Assembly: GCF_000379105.1 (NCBI RefSeq)
Contig: NZ_KB900609.1
Span: 6,512,105-6,576,104 of the forward strand
Source: Methylobacterium sp. WSM2598
GTDB taxonomy: Bacteria; Pseudomonadota; Alphaproteobacteria; Rhizobiales; Beijerinckiaceae
Length of the DNA: 64,000 nt
Direction: 5' to 3'
Below, piece by piece: positions 8,555 to 16,869 of this stretch (its first letter is position 1; each line of letters begins with the position of its first letter). Both the position numbers and the translations under genes were made by a program. Under the pieces are notes generated by a model. The model was given only the letters and a program-made list of their open reading frames with translations, ran no database searches and had not been told where the DNA came from.

Positions 8555-11500
8555 ATGCGCCTCAACGTCTCCGCCTGGGCGATCCGCAAGCCGATCCCCT
8601 CGATCGTGCTGTTCCTGGTGCTGGGGCTGCTCGGGCTCGTCAGCTTCCGCACCCTGCCGATCACCCGCTTCCCCAACATCGACGTGCCGCTCGTCTCGGT
8701 GTCGATCAACCAGCCGGGCGCCGCGCCCTCGGAGCTGCAGACCCAGGTCACGAAATGGGTCGAGGACGCCGTGGCGGGCGTGAAGGGCGTCAAGCACATC
8801 ACCTCGGCGATCACCGAGGGCAACTCGGCCACCACGGTCGAATTCCGGCTCGAGGTCAACACCGACCGGGCGGTGAACGACGTCAAGGACGCGATCGCCA
8901 AGATCCGCATGAACCTGCCGCGGACGATCGAGGAGCCGATCATCAACCGCGTCGAGATCGCGGGGCTTCCGATCATGATCTACGGCGCCTCGGCGCCCGC
9001 CATGACCCCGGAGGACCTGTCCTGGTTCGTGGACGACGTGGTGGCGCGGCAGATCCAGGGCCTGCGCGGGGTCGGCGGCGTCGGGCGCCTGGGCGGCGTC
9101 AACCGCGAGGTGCGCGTCACCCTCAAGCCCGACCGGCTGCTCTCGCTCGGCATCACCGCCGCCGACGTGAACCGGCAGCTGCGCCTCACCAGCGCCGACA
9201 TGGCGGGCGGGCGGGCCGAGCTCGGCGGCCAGGAGCAGTCGATCCGCACCCTCGCGGCCTCGGCGAGCCTCGACACGCTCGCGGCCACCACGATCGTGCT
9301 GCCGGGCGGGCGCAAGGTGCGCCTCGACGACCTCGCCACCCTGACGGACGGGGCCGAGGAGCCCCGCGTCTTCGCGCGCCTCAACGGGGAGCCGGTCGTC
9401 GCCTTCGCGATCTCCCGTGCCAGCGGCGCCAGCGACGCCTCGGTCGCCCAGCTGGTGGCCCGGAAGATCGACGAGCTGCGCGCCGCCCACCCGAACGTCC
9501 ACTTCGACCTGATCGACACCTCGGTCACCAACACGATCGGCAACTACGAATCCGCCATGCACGGCCTGATGGAGGGGGCGGCCCTGGCGGTGCTGGTGGT
9601 GTTCCTGTTCCTGCGCGACTGGCGGGCGACGCTGATCGCCGCGGTGGCGCTGCCGCTCTCGGTCTTCCCGACCTTCTGGGCGATGAGCGCCATGGGCTTC
9701 TCGCTCAACGCGGTCAGCCTGCTCGCCATCACCCTCGTCACCGGCATCCTGGTCGACGACGCCATCGTGGAGATCGAGAACATCGTCCGGCACGTGCGGC
9801 TCGGCAAGTCGCCCTACCGGGCCGCGATCGAGGGCGCGGACGAGATCGGCCTTGCGGTCATCGCCATCACGGCGACGCTGGTGGCGATCTTCGCGCCGGT
9901 GAGCTTCATGGGCGGCATCGCCGGCCAGTACTTCAAGCAGTTCGGCCTCACCATCGCGGCCGCGGTGTTCATGTCGCTGCTCGTCGCCCGCCTGATCACC
10001 CCGATGATGGCGGCCTACTTCATGCGGGACCACGGCCACGCCGAGGAGGCGCCCGGCCCGGTGATGCGCACCTACACCCGCGTGGTGGCGTGGTCGGTGC
10101 GGCACAAGTTCGTGACGCTGGTGGTGGGCCTCGCGCTGTTCGCCGGCTCCCTCATGTCGACCAAGCTGCTGCCGGCCGGCTTCCTGCCGAAGGAGGACGC
10201 GGCGCGCACCCTGCTGGTGCTCGAATTGCCGCCCGGCGCCAAGCTCGACGACACGATCGCGGTCTCGGACCGGGTGGTGCAGAAGATCCGCGCATTGCCC
10301 GAGGTGCGCTCCGTCTTCGTCGATGGCGGGCGCCAGCTCCCGGGCAAGAAGGAGATCCGGCTCGCCACGCTGACGATCAACCTGACGCCGAAGAACACCC
10401 GCACGCGCACGCAGGGCGACCTTGAGGCGGCGATCATGGCCGCGCTGCGCGACGAGCCCGACATCCGCTACTGGTCCCTGCGCGAGGGCGGCCAGCGCGA
10501 TTTCACCCTGATCGTGGCGGGGCCCGACACCGAGGTGGTGCGGGACGTGGCCGAGCGGATGCAGCGCGAGGTCGCGCAGGTGCCGAACCTCGTCAACGTG
10601 ATGTCGACCGCGCCGCTCGACCGCACCGAGCTGCGCATCCGCCCCAAACCCGCGGTCGCGGCCGATCTCGGGGTCTCGACCGACACCATCGCCGAGACCG
10701 TGCGCGTCGGCACGATCGGCGACATCGGCGCCAACCTCGCCAAGTTCAACGCCGTCGACCGGCAGATCCCGATCCGGGTGCAGCTGCCGGCCGAGGCCCG
10801 CGGCGACCTGCAGGCGCTGGAGGCGCTGAAGGTGCCGACGAAGACCGGCGCCGCGGTGCCGCTGACCGCGGTGGCCGACATCAGCCTCGGCCGCGGCCCG
10901 ACCGCGATCGACCGCTACGACCGCGCCGTCCGGGTGGCGCTGGAGGCCAATCTCCAGGGCTCGGACGCCCTCGCCGAGGCGATCGCCAAGGCGCTGGCGA
11001 CCCCGGCCGCGACGAATCTGCCGCCCGGGGTGGAGCTGCGCCAGACCGGCGACGCCGAGGTGATGGGCGAGGTCTTCGAGGGCTTCGCCCTCGCCATGGG
11101 CGCCGGCCTGATGATGGTGCTCGGCGTGCTGATCCTGCTCTTCGGCTCGTTCCTGCAGCCGCTCACCATCCTGTTCTCGCTCCCACTCTCGATCGGCGGG
11201 GCGATCCTCGGCCTCCTGATCTTCAACCGGCCGATCTCGATGCCGGTCGTGATCGGCATCCTGATGCTGATGGGCGTGGTGACGAAGAACGCCATCATGC
11301 TGGTGGATTTCGCCGTCGAGGAGATGGCCCGGGGCGTCGACCGCATCACCGCGATCACCGATGCGGGCCGCAAGCGCGCCCGCCCGATCGTGATGACGAC
11401 GATCGCCATGGCGGCCGGCATGGTGCCCTCCGCGATGGCCCTCGGCATCGGCGGCGAGTTCCGCTCGCCGATGGCGATCGCGGTGATCTCGGGGCTGATC

Positions 11501-11665
11501 GTCTCGACGCTCCTGTCGCTGCTCTTCGTGCCGGCGATCTTCGTGCTGATGGACGACCTCGCCCGGCTGTTCGTGCGGCTGTTCGGCCGCTTCGTCGGGG
11601 TGGTGGACGAGTTGGAGCCGCAAGCGGCGCGGCGAGGCGAGGTAGGTCTTCACGAAAATGTCTAG
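8555..11665 (+). CDS. RND-family multidrug/solute efflux pump, inner-membrane subunit
   Basis: Proton-driven AcrB/MdtB-like pump; from ATG 8555 it has about 1036 aa, the normal size. The N-terminal transmembrane helix is in AIRKPIPSIVLFLVLGLL. Two periplasmic porter regions and two six-helix bundles follow, with GILVDDAIVEIENIVRH in helix 4 carrying the acidic proton-relay pair and GVVTKNAIMLVDFAVEE in the second half. The start is 47 bp after the adaptor gene, indicating one operon. The last residues (about GEVGLHENV) lie antisense to what looks like an IS256-family fragment, so the original C-terminus was probably replaced by IS sequence; all helices are retained. Confidence 0.93.
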   Translation: MRLNVSAWAIRKPIPSIVLFLVLGLLGLVSFRTLPITRFPNIDVPLVSVSINQPGAAPSELQTQVTKWVEDAVAGVKGVKHITSAITEGNSATTVEFRLEVNTDRAVNDVKDAIAKIRMNLPRTIEEPIINRVEIAGLPIMIYGASAPAMTPEDLSWFVDDVVARQIQGLRGVGGVGRLGGVNREVRVTLKPDRLLSLGITAADVNRQLRLTSADMAGGRAELGGQEQSIRTLAASASLDTLAATTIVLPGGRKVRLDDLATLTDGAEEPRVFARLNGEPVVAFAISRASGASDASVAQLVARKIDELRAAHPNVHFDLIDTSVTNTIGNYESAMHGLMEGAALAVLVVFLFLRDWRATLIAAVALPLSVFPTFWAMSAMGFSLNAVSLLAITLVTGILVDDAIVEIENIVRHVRLGKSPYRAAIEGADEIGLAVIAITATLVAIFAPVSFMGGIAGQYFKQFGLTIAAAVFMSLLVARLITPMMAAYFMRDHGHAEEAPGPVMRTYTRVVAWSVRHKFVTLVVGLALFAGSLMSTKLLPAGFLPKEDAARTLLVLELPPGAKLDDTIAVSDRVVQKIRALPEVRSVFVDGGRQLPGKKEIRLATLTINLTPKNTRTRTQGDLEAAIMAALRDEPDIRYWSLREGGQRDFTLIVAGPDTEVVRDVAERMQREVAQVPNLVNVMSTAPLDRTELRIRPKPAVAADLGVSTDTIAETVRVGTIGDIGANLAKFNAVDRQIPIRVQLPAEARGDLQALEALKVPTKTGAAVPLTAVADISLGRGPTAIDRYDRAVRVALEANLQGSDALAEAIAKALATPAATNLPPGVELRQTGDAEVMGEVFEGFALAMGAGLMMVLGVLILLFGSFLQPLTILFSLPLSIGGAILGLLIFNRPISMPVVIGILMLMGVVTKNAIMLVDFAVEEMARGVDRITAITDAGRKRARPIVMTTIAMAAGMVPSAMALGIGGEFRSPMAIAVISGLIVSTLLSLLFVPAIFVLMDDLARLFVRLFGRFVGVVDELEPQAARRGEVGLHENV

Positions 11666-11704
11666 TGCCACCCCGGCCTTGGCGCGAGTGGGTGAGAGAG
11701 ACAA
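11638..11704 (-). pseudogene. IS256-family transposase scrap
   Basis: Read on the minus strand, this stretch gives TRAKAGVALDIFVKTYLA, resembling the conserved segment of IS256-family (mutator-type) transposases that precedes their KYEKA block. It is only about 22 codons long and overlaps the end of the RND pump gene, whose final codons lie in it. Identification rests on one short motif. Confidence 0.4.
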
Positions 11705-11706
11705 TC

Positions 11707-11880
11707 ATGGCTAACATGACAGTTGCGGATGTCGCTTCAAAACCGCTTCTCGGGTTTAAGCTTGATGAGCGCATCTGGACCAAGCCGGCCGACGCCATTC
11801 TCGATGCCGTCAACGGCAACGCTGCACCATCCGTGTCGCCGATCGTGCGGATATCGGGCATCGTGAGCGCCCTGGGTTAG
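11707..11880 (+). CDS. 57-aa open frame, unknown, possibly a truncated N-terminus
   Basis: A possible start at 11707 follows a purine-rich GAGAGAGA run and gives MANMTVADVASKPLLGFKLD and on to a stop at 11878. Composition is less GC-rich than the neighbours. No family was recognised. It sits between IS fragments, and its stop falls just where an IS3-type fragment begins, so it may be the surviving N-terminus of a gene cut by insertion, or not a gene at all. Confidence 0.3.
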   Translation: MANMTVADVASKPLLGFKLDERIWTKPADAILDAVNGNAAPSVSPIVRISGIVSALG

Positions 11881-11987
11881 CAGATCGAGGGAGCGGGCCG
11901 GGCCTCGGCACTCTGGCGGAGGAACTCCCGGGGTGAGAGCATGCGCAAACCGGAGTGCGGGTGGACGGTGTTGTAGTTCTCGAACCA
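11877..11987 (-). pseudogene. IS3-family transposase, C-terminal fragment
   Basis: The minus strand reads GWFENYNTVHPHSGLRMLSP followed by REFLRQSA and a stop, which is the characteristic end of IS3-family OrfB (the YN...HPHSxL...SPREF tail). Only about 35 codons remain. Immediately to the right, homology switches to another IS3-family transposase on the opposite strand, showing that two elements were joined head to head. Confidence 0.7.
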
Positions 11988-12740
11988 GCCCGGCCGATGC
12001 CGGATGCCGCGCTGCTCGAGGAGATCCGCGCCACCCTCACCGGCAGCCCCTTCCACGGCGAGGGTCACCGCAAGGTCTGGGCGCGCCTGCGCCACACGGG
12101 CGTGCGCACCTCCAAGCGCCGCGTGCTGCGCCTGATGCGCGACCATGATCTGCTCGCCCCGTCTCGCGTCGGCGCGCCGCGCGGTCCGCGCACCCACGAT
12201 GGCACCATCCTCCCGGAGGCGGTGGACACGATGTGGGGGACCGACCTGACCACCCCGTGGACCGGCGAGGGGCAGGTCGCGGTGTTGGTGGCCGTCGACC
12301 CCTGCTCGGCCGCGTGTGTCGGCATCCATGCGGCGCGACGGGCCACGCGCTTCGAGGCGCTGGAGCCGATCCGTCAGGGCGTGCGGCAGCGCTTCGGTGG
12401 CTTCAGCGCGCGGATCGCCAGCGGCTTGAGTGTCCGGCACGACCACGGCAGCCCGTACCTATCGGATGATTTCCAGTCAGAATTGGCGTTCCTGGGCATC
12501 GCGAGTTCGCCCGCCTTCGTGCGGGCGCCGGAGGGGAACGGCTGCGCTGAGCGGTTCATCCGCACGCTCAAGGAGAACCTGCTCTGGGTGGAGCGCTTCG
12601 ACACCGTCGAGGATCTGCGCCGCGCGCTGCTGGTGTTCCGGGAGATCTACAATACGACGTGGCTGATCGAGCGGCACGGCTTCCGCCCACCGGCCGCTAT
12701 TCGGGCCGCGCAGCTTCCACCTGCGGCTCTCGCCGCATAG
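11985..12740 (+). pseudogene. IS3-family transposase OrfB, N-terminally truncated
   Basis: About 250 residues of an IS3-type OrfB. They include an HTH-like region (GHRKVWARLRHTGVRTSKRR), then the DDE integrase core with first Asp in WGTDLTTPW, second Asp in SVRHDHGSPYLSDD and the Glu in PEGNGCAERFIRTLKENLLW. The usual beginning of OrfB and all of OrfA are missing. Any ATG or GTG near 11955 lies in sequence belonging to the neighbouring fragment. The right end of the element is probably near 12761, where GGTGTCTCACA precedes unrelated sequence. The catalytic residues look intact but the protein is probably not functional. Confidence 0.8.
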
Positions 12741-12761
12741 GGTTCAAACCGGTGTCTCACA

Positions 12762-12931
12762 ATCGGCGGGCGGTACAGGCGCTCCTGCTCCTCGGACGCA
12801 TCGAGGCCTCGCGCATGCAGGTCGGTGACGAGCCGGACCTGCGCCTCGCGCTGCCCGACGCCTTCATCGCTTATCCGATTCACCTCCGCGAGCGTCTCGC
12901 GCGGATCGGCATCAGGGCGCTTGGCGGCCAT
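12762..12931 (-). pseudogene. Hypothetical protein cut by the IS3 element
   Basis: The minus strand from ATG 12931 reads MAAKRPDADPRETLAEVNRI and continues for about 56 codons with an acidic, helical character before running into the inferred right end of the IS3-family fragment. Codon use matches the GC-rich chromosome. The family was not recognised. The region between here and 13236 contains no other supported gene. Confidence 0.4.
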
Positions 12932-13236
12932 CGGGCATTCGGCTGACGGTCGGCAGGTGCCATTATGCGCGATCTAGCCGCCTCAGAGTACTATCGCACG
13001 GGCGAAGGCGGGGCTGTCAGCACCCCACCTGCCCGGCGGCAGCACGGCATCGGCTAGGGCTCCTCGTTCCTGCCGCGGACGGCCCAAGACGGCACCTTGT
13101 ACCTCCTGCGCCTCGGATCTCGAACTCGCCGTTCGCAGCCTCACTGTTGCATGCTGCGGTGCAACCGGGGTCGTAGCCGCCCAGTTCAGAGGAAGGCGCT
13201 CATCCGGCGCCGGAGCCGATCCCATCAGGAGCCCTC

Positions 13237-13803
13237 ATGGACACCTCGCCGCTGCCGCCACCCGCGTTCGAGCCCCCTGCCGTCCTGCTCTCGGGGCCGG
13301 TCGACTATGACATGTACCGGGACTTCCGCCGTCAGTTCGAGCAGGCCTCGCAGAACCTCGTCGTGGTCGAGCTGTCGACGCTCGGAGGCGACCCCGAGGT
13401 CGCACGCATGATGGGCGAGGACATCCGCTACCACAGCGAGATGAGCCCGGACCGGCGCTTCGTCTTTCTTGGCAAGGCAGCGATCTACTCGGCCGGTACG
13501 ACCTTCATGAGCTTCTTTGTTCGCGCCAACCGCTACCTGACCCGCGGCACGCGGCTGATGATCCACGAGCGCAAGCTCGCGAAGGAGCTCACGATCAATG
13601 GACCGCTGACCACCTGCATCGCGACTGTGAAGGCGACGCTGCACGAGATCGAAGCCTCGATCGCGATCCAGAACGAGGGCTTTGAAAACCTGATTCGCGG
13701 CTCCCAGGTCACGATGGAAGAGCTCCTGCAGCAGGCTCCGTCGAACTGGTACATTGAGGCCGAAGAGGCGAGATCGCTCGGGCTGATCGAGGCCGTGCTC
13801 TGA
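13237..13803 (+). CDS. ClpP-like (peptidase S14-type) protein
   Basis: 188 aa with the crotonase/ClpP fold signature. The candidate nucleophile is Ser85 in GKAAIYSAGTTFMSFF and the candidate base is His110 in RLMIHERK. Their spacing of 25 residues equals that of the catalytic Ser and His of ClpP. The C-terminal segment NWYIEAEEARSLGLIE aligns with the ClpP block that normally carries the third catalytic residue, but the expected Asp position is Asn170. It is therefore a divergent member, perhaps with altered or no peptidase activity. It stands alone between IS debris and the tRNA-Lys scar. A ClpP role in general proteolysis is unlikely. Confidence 0.75.
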   Translation: MDTSPLPPPAFEPPAVLLSGPVDYDMYRDFRRQFEQASQNLVVVELSTLGGDPEVARMMGEDIRYHSEMSPDRRFVFLGKAAIYSAGTTFMSFFVRANRYLTRGTRLMIHERKLAKELTINGPLTTCIATVKATLHEIEASIAIQNEGFENLIRGSQVTMEELLQQAPSNWYIEAEEARSLGLIEAVL

Positions 13804-14028
13804 AGGCGATGCGCCGTATCGAGAATGGCTGAGGTACAGGTTGATCCCCTGAGCCGGTCCTCTCTGGCTGTACCGGCCAGCCTCAGTGACCAGCTGGGGT
13901 AGCCGCTCGCCCTCCCCTACTCGGCCTTGCCAAGGGCCTCAAGAGAGCATCAGCGCGGGGCTCAGCATGTGCGGCAGCTGGCTCACGGAATGCGACCCTT
14001 GGGCCCGTCTGAAGAGCGCCAAGCGGAC

Positions 14029-14089
14029 TGGATTCGTGTTGCATCCGTGTTGCATGGAGCCGCCGACGCTCGGTTGTAACCCATTGTAA
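14029..14089 (+). pseudogene. Possible integrase C-terminal tail
   Basis: A frame ending at 14089 reads GFVLHPCCMEPPTLGCNPL and then stops; its last codons and stop region (CCATTGTAAA) are the same as the end of the intact integrase at 16847 (CCATTGTAAA). It lies 97 bp from a tRNA 3' end, a geometry similar to that of the intact integrase and tRNA-Ser. The match is only about ten bases, so this may be chance. Confidence 0.25.
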
Positions 14090-14145
14090 ATTCAGGAGTC
14101 GTGTTGCACGCCGTTGCAACACGGAAAGGGCAAGGGAGGGTCATG

Positions 14146-14178
14146 AAAAAAGCCCGCCAAGTCATTGACCGAGCGGGC
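14146..14178 (-). terminator. Rho-independent terminator downstream of tRNA-Lys remnant
   Basis: On the minus strand GCCCGC (14178-14173) pairs with GCGGGC (14157-14152) and is followed by six T residues (14151-14146). It sits 9 nt after the CCA end of the tRNA-Lys fragment, as a native tRNA terminator would. Confidence 0.75.
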
Positions 14179-14186
14179 AAAATCTG

Positions 14187-14236
14187 TGGTGAGCGCGCTG
14201 GGACTCGAACCCAGGACCTACAGATTAAAAGTCCTT
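14187..14236 (-). pseudogene. 3' half of tRNA-Lys (anticodon TTT), truncated
   Basis: On the minus strand the sequence from the anticodon loop (GACTTTTAATC) through the T-arm (GGTTCGAGTCC), acceptor strand (GCGCGCTC) and CCA matches a lysine tRNA. The 5' half is absent: beyond about 14236 neither the anticodon-stem partner nor a D-arm can be found, so it cannot be functional. The breakpoint inside the anticodon stem is a preferred crossover point for tyrosine-integrase elements. This is therefore best read as an attachment-site remnant that kept its native terminator. Confidence 0.85.
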
Positions 14237-14814
14237 TGCTCGGAAGTGGCCACGTCAGAGTTCCGGTTTCGAAGATTGCGTACTGACTAATTCTGAGTGC
14301 CGAAAACATCGCACTTACAACCCAATGGCCATTATGCAGAACCGCAGATCATGCTGCACAAACAACTGTGGATTGGAAAATTTTCAGAGGCCATATTAGG
14401 CTTCTGGCGCGCCGCCGGCGAGGGGTTTTGCCTGATTTTTTGCAAATTAGGCAATTAAGATTGGTTTTTAATTTAGGCAGTTCAAATATATGTATAACAT
14501 CAGACGCTGTTGAGCCGAGCGAGGGTACTATCTCCCGCCCTGCCCTGATCAACCCCATCGCCAGAAAGACTAAACTGGTTGTCCGCACGCCTATCATGCC
14601 GGTATATGCCAGCGAAATCCTGCGTATCTCCTGGTCAAAACTTAGAACTACTACAGCCGCGATCTCTTATATGCGCTTCGAGGCCTAGCGAATCGCTTCA
14701 ACGCCGCTTGTTGGCCTTTGTCGGCTCTGGCTCGAGCAGTCCGCGCGGGCTGCAGATACGCTGAGCGCAATCCGGCGATCGGAGGCTAGCCCCCTCAGCC
14801 CATCGAATGGAAAT
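14237..14814. other. Gene-poor, AT-richer stretch inside the integrated region
   Basis: About 580 bp with locally T-rich sequence (around 14430-14490) and no frame that resembles a known protein. Open frames such as 14368-14688 have poor codon use and no ribosome site. It may be the decayed end of an integrated element. Confidence 0.5.
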
Positions 14815-14863
14815 TTTCCCGTGGACGTGCGACCTGCGCTATGCGATAGAGTCCACAGGGAAA
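14815..14863. promoter_or_regulatory. Inverted repeat ahead of the 201-aa orphan gene
   Basis: TTTCCCGTGGAC at 14815-14826 is mirrored by GTCCACAGGGAAA at 14851-14863, and a third partial copy (CTCCCGTGGAG) follows at about 14865-14875. The repeat ends about 20 bp before the GTG start of the next gene, a typical position for an operator controlling a mobile-element gene. No regulator can be named; the AlpA-like protein downstream is one candidate. Confidence 0.5.
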
Positions 14864-14882
14864 CCTCCCGTGGAGAGATAGC

Positions 14883-15488
14883 GTGAAGGCCAAGCAGTTC
14901 GAGGGGCAATTGGCGAAGCTGCTGGCGGTCACGCCCTCAGAGGTCGACCAGCGCGTTCGGCCCCTCCGCGAGGCCGGCGAACTGCCGTCCGTACGAGGAC
15001 GGCATGCCCCGGAGATCGAACCCGCGCTCGCCGCCATGATGCTGCTCGCGATGGTGCCTCGGCGTGCCGGCGACAGCCTCACGGTTATGCGGAGGGCGTC
15101 CGCCCTGCGGTGCGTGAACGGGGATGAGATCGATACGCAGCTTGCGACGCGGCTCGCTCATCTCCTGTGCGAGCCTGAAGAGAGCTGGATGAAGCGGCTG
15201 ATGGTCGCTGGCGACGGCTCGGCTGCTTGGATGCTGACGGCGAAGCCTGGGAAGCCGCTCGCCGAATGGCTGTGGGTCGATCACAACAAACGGGAGGAGT
15301 TCCGCACGTCCGGGGCCGATCCCGCCAAATTCGGCTCGACGTATCTCGGCTGGCGTTTCGTAATGGGCGGCCCGGCGCTTCAGATGCTCGGCCAGTTCCT
15401 CAAGTTCGCCCCGCCGACCGTGACAGCCACTTGGGGCGCACCGGCGCCAGCTGACGCGAAGCAGCATCGCACTCCCGTCGAGGTGTGA
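14883..15488 (+). CDS. Hypothetical protein of the integrative element (201 aa)
   Basis: GTG start with GGAGAG about 8 nt upstream. The family was not recognised. The N-terminal part (MKAKQFEGQLAKLLAVTPSE, residues 1-20, and the following basic helices) looks like a DNA-binding or replication-associated wing. The middle contains a Trp-rich segment (EWLWVDHNKREEF, then STYLGWRFVMGG). No signal peptide or membrane segment is present. It is the first gene of a short co-directional set with the AlpA-like factor (22 bp downstream) and the integrase, so it probably belongs to the element's regulation, excision or cargo. Confidence 0.7.
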   Translation: MKAKQFEGQLAKLLAVTPSEVDQRVRPLREAGELPSVRGRHAPEIEPALAAMMLLAMVPRRAGDSLTVMRRASALRCVNGDEIDTQLATRLAHLLCEPEESWMKRLMVAGDGSAAWMLTAKPGKPLAEWLWVDHNKREEFRTSGADPAKFGSTYLGWRFVMGGPALQMLGQFLKFAPPTVTATWGAPAPADAKQHRTPVEV

Positions 15489-15510
15489 CATGGCAGCGAG
15501 CCGCTAGATC

Positions 15511-15756
15511 ATGGCCCGGCAGCACGACCTTCCGCCGAGCTTGGCACCTATCGGTGCTGGGCGGGAAACGGCGGCCGCCTACCTGTCACTGTCAGCCGGC
15601 AAGTTTCAGGACCTGGTCAACCGCGGCCTGATGCCAAAGCCGAAGCGTATCGACGGCCGCCTGATTTGGGACCTTGAGGAGGTCAGGCTCGCCTTCAAGT
15701 CGCTGCCGCTCGAGGACGAAACAATTGAACCCAATCCCTGGGACGACGTGCCATGA
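15511..15756 (+). CDS. AlpA/excisionase-like helix-turn-helix protein
   Basis: 81 aa. The core ETAAAYLSLSAGKFQDLVNR (about 19-38) followed by GLMPKPKRIDGRLIWDLEEV is the winged-helix pattern of MerR-like/AlpA excisionases: an HTH for choosing a site, then an arginine-rich wing and a Trp. Its stop overlaps the start of the integrase gene by 4 bp, the common excisionase-integrase coupling. Likely role: directionality factor or transcriptional activator for the integrase; the exact function is inferred. Confidence 0.8.
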   Translation: MARQHDLPPSLAPIGAGRETAAAYLSLSAGKFQDLVNRGLMPKPKRIDGRLIWDLEEVRLAFKSLPLEDETIEPNPWDDVP

Positions 15757-16847
15757 AGCGGAAGCGCTACTTACCGGAATACTGTGACGAGTTCACCGAC
15801 GTCCGGGGTAAGCGTCGGCTGCGCTTCCGGATGAAGGGTAGGAAAACCGTCTACCCCAAGGCAATTCTCGGCACGCCAGAGTTCCTGGCCGAGTACAACG
15901 CCTTCATTGAAGGCAGTAGGGCACCTTTGGTGGTTGGCGCAGCTCGTACGATCACCGGCAGCATCTCCGATTTGATCATCCGCTACTACGCATCCGCCGA
16001 ATGGAAGGGGCTCGCCGACAGCACGAAAGCGACCTACCGCGGCATCATTGAGCGCTTCCGTGCGGACCATGGCGATAAGCCCGTGGGTCGCCTGGAACGC
16101 GAGCACATCAAGCGCATGATCGATCGCAAGGCCGACACTCCGGCTGCAGCGAACAACTTCCTGCGCATCGTTCGCATGCTGATGCAGTTCGCTATTGCGG
16201 AGAAGATGCGGCGAGATGATCCAACTGTCGGCGTGAAGAAAGTCCGGTCGAAGTCGACTGGCTTCTACACATGGTCGGAGGAGGACATAGCTGCCTTTGA
16301 AGCGCACCATCCTGTCGGCTCGAGAGCCCGGCTTGCGCTCGCCCTGCTCCTCTACACCGGGCAGCGTCGGTCCGACGTGATCCGGATGGGGCGTCAGCAC
16401 ATCCGCGATGGCATGATCACGGTTCGCCAGCAGAAGACTGGAACGACGCTTGAGATCCCGGTTCATCCCGTACTGGCTGCGATCATCACGGCCACTCCGT
16501 CCGACCATCTGACATTCCTCGTCACGCGTGAGGGCAAATCCTTCACGGCGGCCGGCTTCGGCAATTGGATGCGCGAAGTTTGCAATGTCGCCGGCCTGAA
16601 GCAGTGTGCTTCTCATGGCTTGCGAAAGGCAGCCTGCCGGCGCCTCGCTGAGGCGGGGTGCACGGCAAACGAGATCATGGCCGTGAGCGGCCACAAAAAC
16701 CTTCGCGAGGTCACGACCTACACCGCAGCGGCGGAGCAAAGACGGCTTGCGTCCCGAGCCATAAGCACCGTTGCGGGTATGGATCGTGAACAGGCATTGG
16801 CTAACGGGCCTGAAATGTTAGCCACCATCGGCTCTAAGCCATTGTAA
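15753..16847 (+). CDS. int: Tyrosine-type site-specific integrase
   Basis: 364 aa phage-type recombinase. The catalytic set is visible: Arg205 in YTGQRRSDVIRM, His288 and Arg291 in SHGLRKAAC, His314 in VSGHKNLREV, and the nucleophile Tyr323 in TTYTAAA. An N-terminal arm-binding region and a SAM-like core-binding domain (about 60-165) precede them. The gene ends 22 bp from the 3' end of tRNA-Ser, the classical position next to an attachment site within a tRNA gene. It looks intact, so the element may still be mobile if its other end survives; no tRNA-Ser 3' duplicate was found in the window. Confidence 0.95.
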   Translation: MKRKRYLPEYCDEFTDVRGKRRLRFRMKGRKTVYPKAILGTPEFLAEYNAFIEGSRAPLVVGAARTITGSISDLIIRYYASAEWKGLADSTKATYRGIIERFRADHGDKPVGRLEREHIKRMIDRKADTPAAANNFLRIVRMLMQFAIAEKMRRDDPTVGVKKVRSKSTGFYTWSEEDIAAFEAHHPVGSRARLALALLLYTGQRRSDVIRMGRQHIRDGMITVRQQKTGTTLEIPVHPVLAAIITATPSDHLTFLVTREGKSFTAAGFGNWMREVCNVAGLKQCASHGLRKAACRRLAEAGCTANEIMAVSGHKNLREVTTYTAAAEQRRLASRAISTVAGMDREQALANGPEMLATIGSKPL

Positions 16848-16869
16848 AATAGGTCAAAATAGATGTGCA

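Noticed and set aside
8282..11704. 1140-codon open frame antisense to the RND pump
   Set aside because: His/Asp/Arg-rich low-complexity product with no domain, produced by the codon bias of the true gene on the other strand.
14101..14286. 61-codon frame containing GERAGTRTQDLQIKSPLL
   Set aside because: It is simply the translation of the antisense of the tRNA-Lys fragment, a well-known false protein.
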